A stretch of 64,000 nt of DNA from Hymenobacter crusticola. GTDB lineage: Bacteria; Bacteroidota; Bacteroidia; Cytophagales; Hymenobacteraceae. Both the position numbers and the translations under genes were made by a program. Numbering within the stretch: the first letter of the stretch is position 1; every line of letters begins with the position of its first letter. The stretch is from NCBI RefSeq assembly GCF_002154225.1, contig NZ_MTSE01000008.1, positions 124,001 through 188,000 on the forward strand, read 5' to 3'. Shown here piece after piece: positions 58,504-64,000 of the stretch. The notes beneath the pieces were generated by a model. The model did no database searches, was not told where the DNA came from, and was given only the letters and a program-made list of their open reading frames with translations.

Positions 58504-59460
58504 ATGAATCTCTTTGATGAACTAGGACCTGCCATATTAGGAAGCCGATTGCGTCGTTTGAACGAGGTGATGACCGGCCAAGCGGCAGAGGTGTACGCCC
58601 TCTACCAGGAGGTGCCGTTTGAGCCCCGGTGGTTTCCCGTTTTCTATACGGTGGCCTCACAGCCTGGCTTGCACGTGGGCGACGTAGCCGAGCGGATAGG
58701 GCAGACGCACGCCGCCGTGAGTCAAGTAGTGAAAGACCTTGTGAAGCACGAACTGGTAAGCGTGCAGCGCGGAGAAGCAGACCAGCGCCGCAGCATCATT
58801 ACGCTCGCCGATAAGGGCACGAAGCTATGGCCGATCTTGCAGCAGCAAGTTGCTGATGTGCGACGCGCCAACGAGGCCCTGCTCGCCGAAACTCGCCACA
58901 ACCTTTTGCTAGCCATAGAAGAAATGGAGTATGCCCTGTCGCGCCAGAGCCTAGCCGCGCGGGCCAAGGCGGTGCGCGATGCCCGCATCGCCGACGAGAT
59001 CCGGCTGCTGGAGTATCAGCCCCAGTACCAACCCGACTTCAAGCGCCTGAATGTTGAGTGGATTGAGCAGTACTTCCGGGTGGAAGAAGCGGATCTGAAA
59101 GCCCTCGACCACCCCAACGAGTATATCTTGCAACGCGGCGGCCATATTCTGCTGGCCGAATACCAGGGCCAGATTGTGGGCACGTGCGCCCTGCTCAAGA
59201 TGGAGGCCGACACGTACGAGCTAGCCAAGATGGCCGTGTCGCCCACCACGCAGGGGCTCGGCATTGGCTTCCGGCTAGGGCAGGCAGCCATCGACAAGGC
59301 CCGAAACCTGGGCGCGAAGCGGCTGTACCTAGAAAGTAACACGAAGCTGACGCCAGCCATCAACCTTTACCACAAGCTAGGTTTCGAGAAAACGGTGGAC
59401 TGCCTACCATCGCCCTACGAGCGGTGCAACATTCAGATGGAATTACTGCTCACCGCCTAG
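58504..59460 (+). CDS. MarR-GNAT fusion protein
   Basis: A 318-residue two-domain protein. Residues about 1-150 are a MarR-type winged helix (VFYTVASQPGLHVGDVAERI, THAAVSQVVKDLVKHELVSV, RGEADQRRSIITLADKG). Residues about 165-315 are a GNAT acetyltransferase (HILLAEYQGQIVGTCALLKM, YELAKMAVSPTTQGLGIGFR with the QGxGxG acetyl-CoA loop, LYHKLGFEKTV). Such fusions are widespread as helix-turn-helix GNAT regulators, and the acetylated target is generally unknown. A DUF2000 gene follows 10 bp downstream. The divergent RND operon is a plausible regulatory target. A palindrome lies within the likely promoter. Confidence 0.93.
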   Translation: MNLFDELGPAILGSRLRRLNEVMTGQAAEVYALYQEVPFEPRWFPVFYTVASQPGLHVGDVAERIGQTHAAVSQVVKDLVKHELVSVQRGEADQRRSIITLADKGTKLWPILQQQVADVRRANEALLAETRHNLLLAIEEMEYALSRQSLAARAKAVRDARIADEIRLLEYQPQYQPDFKRLNVEWIEQYFRVEEADLKALDHPNEYILQRGGHILLAEYQGQIVGTCALLKMEADTYELAKMAVSPTTQGLGIGFRLGQAAIDKARNLGAKRLYLESNTKLTPAINLYHKLGFEKTVDCLPSPYERCNIQMELLLTA

Positions 59461-59470
59461 ACTCACCCGC

Positions 59471-59881
59471 ATGTACGACCACAAAATTGCCATTGTGCTG
59501 AGCCGCGACTTACTCGACTGGCAGAAGCTCAACGTGACGGCCTTTCTGGCTAGTGCTGTTGCCATTCAGTTTCCCGCTACGCACGGGCAGCCCTTGGTGT
59601 CGGCGTCTGGTACGCCCTATCTGCCCTTTCTGAAGCACCCGATTTTGGTGTACGGCGCCAATTCGCCGGCCGAGGTGCGCAGGGCTTTCGAGCGCGCCCG
59701 TGAGCGGAACGTGCAGCTAGGAGTGTATCCGCGCACTTTATTTGCCACCAAAAACGAGGAAGAAAACTTGCAAGTAGTAGCTCAGCAGGCCGATGAGGAG
59801 CTAGAGCTAGTAGGCATCATTCTGTACGGCGAAAACAAGCAAGTTGATAAAGCGCTGCAAGGCTTGAAGTTTCACCCGTAA
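59471..59881 (+). CDS. DUF2000 family protein
   Basis: A 136-residue cytosolic protein: HKIAIVLSRDLLDWQKLNVT at the N-terminus, FLKHPILVYGANSPAEVRRA in the middle, and LYGENKQVDKALQGLKF at the end. These fit DUF2000, a peptidyl-tRNA-hydrolase-2-like alpha/beta fold without a demonstrated activity. It starts 10 bp after the MarR-GNAT stop, so the two are co-transcribed, a pairing that hints at a shared target of the acetyltransferase or regulator. Functional link is inference. Confidence 0.88.
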   Translation: MYDHKIAIVLSRDLLDWQKLNVTAFLASAVAIQFPATHGQPLVSASGTPYLPFLKHPILVYGANSPAEVRRAFERARERNVQLGVYPRTLFATKNEEENLQVVAQQADEELELVGIILYGENKQVDKALQGLKFHP

Positions 59882-60059
59882 GCGGCGCTCTTGGCCCGCC
59901 AACACGACAAGCTAGCCAGGGAAGCGAGACTTATATACAGTAGCGTCGGATTCCGTTCTGCGACAAGCTGGCGGCGAACAAGGTCCGCGGGTGCAAAGCC
60001 CACGAACTTCTGCACTACGGGCCTAGCTACTTACCTAGGTGGGGCTGCAAGGAACGCAA

Positions 60060-60119
60060 CCGGCGGTCAATCCTGCCAGCACCTAGGCTAGCTTAGGTGC
60101 CGGCAAGATTGACCGCCGG
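60060..60119. repeat. Long 26-bp hairpin with CTAG loop
   Basis: Arms 60060-60085 and 60094-60119 (CCGGCGGTCAATC... and ...GATTGACCGCCGG) pair over 26 bp with two mismatches. The loop is GGCTAGCT. It lies between DUF2000 and the STAS gene, which converge, so it may stop both. It has no T run. Like the hairpin at 35487 its apex is a CTAG sequence. Confidence 0.8.
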
Positions 60120-60138
60120 AATGCATTTTAGAAACTAC

Positions 60139-60438
60139 CTAGGAAATTAGGAACACTGAGTCGAGCCCAAGCAAGTGCAAGCAGCGCCGCAAGACGGGGT
60201 CAACTTTGCGAAGCCAGATGCTGGCGCCGCTTTGGCGCAACAATAGCAGCTGCGACACAACGTGGCTGACGCCTAGGGTCCGTTGGCAGCGTAAGTTGTC
60301 GCAGTCGATCAGGAGCTGCGGCCGGGGTTGTTGCGCCAAGGCATGAACTAGCTGCGCAGTTTCTACGGCATCTAGGTCTACGGTGAAAATGGAAACAACA
60401 GGTTCTGGTTTTGCTGATGCAGGTAGAAATGCGGACAT
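60139..60438 (-). CDS. STAS-domain-like protein
   Basis: A 99-residue protein: VSIFTVDLDAVETAQLVHAL, PQLLIDCDNLRCQRTLGVSHVV, QLLLLRQSGASIWLRKVDPV, LRRCLHLLGLDSVFLIS. The order and the C-terminal L--LGL--VF are typical of STAS domains of anti-anti-sigma factors, though the phosphorylatable Ser in the D-S/T-SG loop is replaced (DCDNLRCQRTLG). It might therefore act as a non-phosphorylated partner. Start at 60438 (MSAFLPASAKPEP). A frame from 60477 is possible. No sigma-factor genes are adjacent. Confidence 0.7.
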   Translation of the reverse strand: MSAFLPASAKPEPVVSIFTVDLDAVETAQLVHALAQQPRPQLLIDCDNLRCQRTLGVSHVVSQLLLLRQSGASIWLRKVDPVLRRCLHLLGLDSVFLIS

Positions 60439-60781
60439 AAGAATAGTGGTATGATGGGTGCAGCGCGTAAGCAGCACTAGCTGCTTGGTCTATCAAACGC
60501 TTAGGCGAGCAGGTTGGGTCCCGATTTTCTACGGGTTTTCAGTCCAGGTAAACCCGTAATTCCTTCTCCGTAATTTCCTCCTAGCTTCTGCCGGCTCTTA
60601 CTGGGGTGGGGGTGGAGGCACAGCGTGTGGTGCCCATGGCGTGGTATACGTAGCTAGCTCAGTAGCAATAAGAACCAGCGTGTAGCTAATCCTTGTGCTG
60701 GCAACTGCCGTAGGGTGAGCTTAGGTTGCCGGCGTGCGCGTGTAGCCGCAGGTTTCTATTTCACTTCGTCTCGCCTTCTTT
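60439..60781. other. Spacer without recognised features
   Basis: No gene, strong hairpin or consensus promoter was seen in these 343 bp between the divergent STAS and GerW-like genes. It presumably holds both promoters. Confidence 0.4.
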
Positions 60782-61156
60782 ATGAATACTTCGCCAGATC
60801 CGCAGCCGCTGCTCAACCATTTTCTCGATCAGTTTGTACACGCCGCCGGAACGCGCGCCGTCTTTGGCGAGCCTGTGGTGCTGCCCTACGCCACGGTTGT
60901 GCCGGTGGCCAAAGTGATTTGGGGCTTGGGCGCCGGATTTGGGGGCGGCGGGCGGGCCCAAGCATCCGGTGAGGCCAGCACCACCGGAAGTGGGGGCGGC
61001 TATGGGGGCGGCGCCAAAGCCTACCCGGTCGGTGTCATCGATATTCGCCCGGAGCGGACCCGTTTCCTAAGCACCCCGAGCGCAACGCGCCAAGTGCTGT
61101 TGGGAGTTGCCCTGGGCATTGCGCTCACGCAGCTGCTAAAGCTCAGCAGCAAGTAG
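60782..61156 (+). CDS. GerW/YtfJ-family protein
   Basis: A 124-residue protein. FGEPVVLPYATVVPVAKVIWGLGAGFG, then a Gly-rich stretch GEASTTGSGGGYGGGA and AYPVGVIDIRPERTRFLSTP match the GerW (YtfJ) family, first described as a Bacillus spore-coat or germination protein. A C-terminal hydrophobic segment (VLLGVALGIALTQLLKL) is an amphipathic or membrane-contact helix. The organism shows no sporulation genes here, and GerW-like proteins occur in many non-sporing bacteria, where their function is unknown. It converges with the MFS gene, 25 bp away. Confidence 0.85.
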   Translation: MNTSPDPQPLLNHFLDQFVHAAGTRAVFGEPVVLPYATVVPVAKVIWGLGAGFGGGGRAQASGEASTTGSGGGYGGGAKAYPVGVIDIRPERTRFLSTPSATRQVLLGVALGIALTQLLKLSSK

Positions 61157-61181
61157 GTAGCCAGCTTTCCATGCGTACGGG

Positions 61182-62852
61182 TTACGGCAGGGCTTCCGTC
61201 GGGGCATTCAACACGGCGGGTGGGGCCGGGGCGTACGACTGCGCAATTAGGTGGGATACTTTCGGCAGCTCGGCACTGCGATGAAACTTGCGTGCCTGTG
61301 CCAGCAGGTCGGCTTCTTCGGTGCCTAGGCCGCGCTCGTGCTGCTCTTCGTGCTCGGCCCACGACTCCACCACGAAGTATTCCATCATCCGCTCTGGGTC
61401 GGCTAGGTCGGCGTAGAGGCCCACGCGCATGGCCCCTTCGCGGCGACGGATGCGACCTAGCTGCCGCATAATCGTCGTAAAAGCAGGGCGGTCTTCAGGG
61501 GCCACGCGGTAGGTAATGGTTACCAGTACGGGGCCATCTTTCTCGGTGGGCTCGTGCACGATGGTGGGCTCGGCCCAATGCTGGGCAATGGTGAAGTCGA
61601 GGTTTTCGCCGTTGCGCAGTGAGAACCGGAACACCAATAGCAGCGTTAGCGCCATCCAGATGGCCGCGCCTAGCAAGGCCGCCGGCAAGCCAAACTCGTC
61701 GGCCACGGCACCCCACGTAGCGCTACCCAGCGCCATGCCACCCTGGAACACGAAGATGTACACGCCCAAGATGCGGGCCTGCACCCAGTTGGGTACCACC
61801 GTCTGGATGGCCACGTTGAAACTGTTCTGGCTCATCATCCAGGCCGCGCCGCCGATGGTAAGCAGCACATACAGAAGCGGGAGCGGCAACCGCGGCGAAA
61901 AAGCTAGCCCTAGGCTGACCAAGGCAAACAGCACCGCCGCCAAATTTACGCGCGAGTCGATGCCGAAGGCGCGGTTGAGGCGCGGCAGCAGCAGGGCCGT
62001 GACTACCGCGCCCCCGCCCATGCACGAGAGCAGCGCCGAATATACCCCGCCCCCTAGGTGCAGCATCTTATCAACCACCGGCGAAAGCAGGGCAAACACG
62101 ATGCTCGCGCCAAACGTGTAGGCGAAGGCGCGCACCAGAATATTCTGCACCGGCGGCGAGAAGCGGGCGTAACGCACACCCCCGCGCAACGCCGCCAAGA
62201 TCCGCTCCCCATCCAGGCCCGAAAAGCTCAGCCCGTGGTTTTCGCGCTTCCAGGTATACACCATATAGATAGTAGCCAGGAAGGACAACCCGTTCAGCAA
62301 GAATGCCAAGCCCGGCGACGTATACGCCACCACCAAGCCGCCCAGTGCCGGGCCCAGGGCGCGGGCCAGGTTGAAGCTGATGCTGTTGAGGGTAATAGCG
62401 CCGGGCAGCAAGGGCCGCGGTACCAGCTCGGGGGTGGTGGCCCGCCACACGGGGTTATTGAGGGCGCCGCCCACGTCGAGCAGAAACGTCAGGGAAAGCA
62501 GGCCCCACGGCGAAATGTGCCCCAGCAGCGTAACGACCGCCAGCAGCATCGCCACCACGCCCATCCAGGCTTGGGTGAACAGCAAAAACCGGCGCCGGTC
62601 GACGAGGTCGGCCAGGGCACCGGCGGGCAGGCTGAGCAGGAAGATCGGCAGGGCCGAAGCCGTTTGCATGAGCGCCACCAGCACCGTGGAGGTGGTCAGG
62701 TGGGTCATGAGCCACACGGCACCCACATTCTGCATCCACGTACCGATGTTCGACACGAACGACGCAATCCAGAGCATCCGGAAAAATTTTACCCGGAGCG
62801 GCGCCCAGGGCGAAACTGGTGCTTGGGAAGCTAGGGTAGGGGATTCGGGCAT
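61182..62852 (-). CDS. MFS exporter with C-terminal monooxygenase-like domain
   Basis: A 556-residue protein. Residues about 20-420 form a 12-helix major facilitator of the EntS/MFS_3 type (FFRMLWIASFVSNIGTWMQN, GALADLVDRRRFLLFTQAWMG, NNPVWRATTPELVPRPLLPG). Residues about 435-535 are soluble (VLVTITYRVAPEDRPAFTTI, RREGAMRVGLYADLADPERM, YFVVESWAEHEEQHERG) and look like a ferredoxin-like alpha/beta-barrel domain of the antibiotic-monooxygenase type. Transporters with this tail are known in Bacteroidota and other phyla. The tail may bind or modify the exported compound. No terminator is evident between it and the GerW-like gene. Confidence 0.9.
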   Translation of the reverse strand: MPESPTLASQAPVSPWAPLRVKFFRMLWIASFVSNIGTWMQNVGAVWLMTHLTTSTVLVALMQTASALPIFLLSLPAGALADLVDRRRFLLFTQAWMGVVAMLLAVVTLLGHISPWGLLSLTFLLDVGGALNNPVWRATTPELVPRPLLPGAITLNSISFNLARALGPALGGLVVAYTSPGLAFLLNGLSFLATIYMVYTWKRENHGLSFSGLDGERILAALRGGVRYARFSPPVQNILVRAFAYTFGASIVFALLSPVVDKMLHLGGGVYSALLSCMGGGAVVTALLLPRLNRAFGIDSRVNLAAVLFALVSLGLAFSPRLPLPLLYVLLTIGGAAWMMSQNSFNVAIQTVVPNWVQARILGVYIFVFQGGMALGSATWGAVADEFGLPAALLGAAIWMALTLLLVFRFSLRNGENLDFTIAQHWAEPTIVHEPTEKDGPVLVTITYRVAPEDRPAFTTIMRQLGRIRRREGAMRVGLYADLADPERMMEYFVVESWAEHEEQHERGLGTEEADLLAQARKFHRSAELPKVSHLIAQSYAPAPPAVLNAPTEALP

Positions 62853-62943
62853 GGAGAGAAAGTCAACTTGGAGAAAGCCAGAGGTTGCTTACGTAGCCAA
62901 AGGAAAGGAGGTGCTAGGCTTTTGGCAGCACACGAACCAAAGC

Positions 62944-63100
62944 TAGAAGACTAGCACCTAGCTCCCCTCCTTTTTTCAAGGAGGGGCTGGGGGTGGTTCC
63001 TGGTCGTTGAACGACAAACTAGCTCTAGTCTTCTAACCCTAGCCGGACCACTCCCAACCCCTCCTTGGAAAAAGGAGGGGAGCTAGGTGCTAGTCTTCTA
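62944..63100. repeat. Large inverted repeat with AGGAGGGG arms (MITE/REP-like)
   Basis: Two arms of about 55 bp (62944-63000 and 63045-63100) are inverted copies. They carry TAGAAGACTAGCACCTAGCTC and CCCCTCCTT...AAGGAGGGG, each with its own small hairpin. The centre holds GGTCGTTGAACGAC, the core of other hairpins in the window, and CTAGTCTTCTAACCCTA is repeated directly at 63026 and 63091. A degraded third copy runs on to about 63145. The structure fills the 316-bp spacer between the MFS and OBAP genes. Confidence 0.8.
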
Positions 63101-63168
63101 ACCCTAACCAGACCGCCCACAGCATCTCCTTAAAAAAGCAGGGGAACTGCTGGTTTTGGCTCGCGCTT

Positions 63169-63927
63169 TTAGTGGCTATGATGCAGCTTGGCCGGTTCGG
63201 CGCTATTTACTACTTGCAGCTGGCGCACTTCGCCTTTCTCCCAGGCGTTGGCGCCGGGCAGCACGGGCGGTACTTGGATATCAGCGCGCTGGCGGCGCTT
63301 CTCGGCCATCGAGACGTGCAGGCGCCGGTCGCGCTGGCCGACCATGGCCGTGTCGATCTGGCCGTCGGCGGTGAAGCCCGCCATGAGCAGGGGCGTACCG
63401 AGCGGCAGCTCTTTGTCGCGGTCGGTGTGCCAGGTGTGGAAGGTTTTGCCGTAGGTGGAAGCTAGCTGCTCCATCAGCTCGTGCTCGGCTACATCGGGGA
63501 GGCCGGGGGCCACCAGCTCGCCCGATTTTACCTCGTAGGAGTGGCTGTGCCAGAGCTTCTTCTCCTCGGCGGGCAGCTTTTCAAACAGCCGCCGCGAAAT
63601 GATGTATTCAATGCCCATGATCTTGGCATCCTTGCTGTTGCCATCGTAAATCACCGACTGGATGACGTCTTCGTTGAGCTTGGCGCCGAAGTGGTGCGCC
63701 TCCATCTGCCCCGACATGTCGCCGTTGTAGAAGTGGAAGCCGTCGAGGTAAATGTCGAGCTGGCGTAGGGGTTCTTTGCCTTGCAGCACATCGGCGCCTA
63801 CTTCTAATATTTTTGTTTTTGCCGACTTTTCGGCGCCGGGCGGGGTCACCGGCGATTTGGTGTTTTGGTCGCCGCAGGCGGCTAGCAGGCCGAGGGCCGA
63901 CAGCAGAAGGTAGGAGGGTACACGCAT
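63169..63927 (-). CDS. OBAP/DUF1264-family lipoprotein
   Basis: A 252-residue lipoprotein. SYLLLSALGLLAACGDQNTK carries the lipobox LAA|C. The mature protein follows the DUF1264 (oil-body-associated protein) pattern: LDIYLDGFHFYNGDMSGQME, AHHFGAKLNEDVIQSVIYDG, IMGIEYIISRRLFEKLPAEE and LWHSHSYEVKSGELVAPGLP. Plant relatives bind oil bodies, and bacterial ones have no known function. The conserved His/Asp-rich HxxxxN and WHSHSYEV blocks could bind a metal or lipid. Placed alone at the right window edge. The last 73 bp upstream hold no further gene. Confidence 0.87.
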   Translation of the reverse strand: MRVPSYLLLSALGLLAACGDQNTKSPVTPPGAEKSAKTKILEVGADVLQGKEPLRQLDIYLDGFHFYNGDMSGQMEAHHFGAKLNEDVIQSVIYDGNSKDAKIMGIEYIISRRLFEKLPAEEKKLWHSHSYEVKSGELVAPGLPDVAEHELMEQLASTYGKTFHTWHTDRDKELPLGTPLLMAGFTADGQIDTAMVGQRDRRLHVSMAEKRRQRADIQVPPVLPGANAWEKGEVRQLQVVNSAEPAKLHHSH

Positions 63928-64000
63928 CAGATAAAGAAAGTAAGTAGATCAGGTGAGGCCTAGGTCTACCTACTCGCAAAGCACGCGACGCGTTCTGGTT

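Noticed and set aside
62058..62834. 258-residue plus-strand frame antisense to the MFS gene
   Set aside because: Composition dominated by Gln, Gly, Arg and His, typical of an antisense shadow. The minus strand codes for a clear transporter.

Overview
The window looks like a chromosomal segment of a Bacteroidota bacterium, most likely a Hymenobacter-like member of the Cytophagales. The evidence is a GC-rich sequence with almost no Shine-Dalgarno sites, promoters of the Bacteroidota type (TTG, 19-21 bases, TAnnTTTG), a PorV protein and cargo proteins of the type IX secretion system (T9SS), and a TonB-dependent receptor. The tetranucleotide CTAG, usually rare in bacteria, is frequent in genes and spacers alike, mostly as CCTAGG, GCTAGC or CTAGGT. 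No rRNA, tRNA, CRISPR array, prophage or intact insertion sequence was seen.

Layout. 1-10 kb: an HxlR regulator divergent from an NmrA-type reductase, a large GH63/MGH1-like glucosidase, an S1/P1 nuclease, a dienelactone hydrolase, an AraC regulator, and a run of small genes (HMA-like, GIN-domain, a frameshifted ORF, an ankyrin protein). 10-18 kb: DUF4202, an SBF-type symporter, then a probable siderophore-uptake unit (TonB receptor, PepSY membrane protein, DUF3861), a luciferase-like monooxygenase and a TauE/SafE permease. 18.6-20 kb is gene-poor and carries a decayed DUF723-type ORF. 20-25 kb holds two redox-gene clusters with their own regulators: TetR plus SDR, and Crp/Fnr plus SDR plus quinone oxidoreductase. 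In each cluster the same operator-like sequence is found upstream of both the regulator and its partner. 25-31 kb: a metallopeptidase, a lipoprotein, PorV, an LTxxQ-type periplasmic protein, an SDR and a broken gene.

31-34.4 kb is the most unusual locus: an Lgt-like membrane enzyme, an AT-rich foreign gene, a radical SAM protein whose cysteine pattern resembles archaeal tetraether synthase, and two tandem paralogous three-helix membrane proteins. Then follow MutM (with a TTG start that exposes the catalytic proline), PhzF, and two tandem 1240-residue T9SS-exported S8-like peptidases in which the catalytic His position appears to be Glu. 44-51 kb: an M48-like peptidase, an exosortase K / MSEP-CTERM pair and an ABC exporter. 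51-58 kb: a complete tripartite RND efflux operon. 58-64 kb: a MarR-GNAT fusion with DUF2000, a STAS protein, a GerW/YtfJ-like protein, an MFS transporter with an extra C-terminal domain, and an OBAP/DUF1264 lipoprotein.

The spacers hold many hairpins: ordinary terminators, very long near-perfect hairpins with CTAG in the loop, and REP-like repeats related to a GTCGTTCAAC core.
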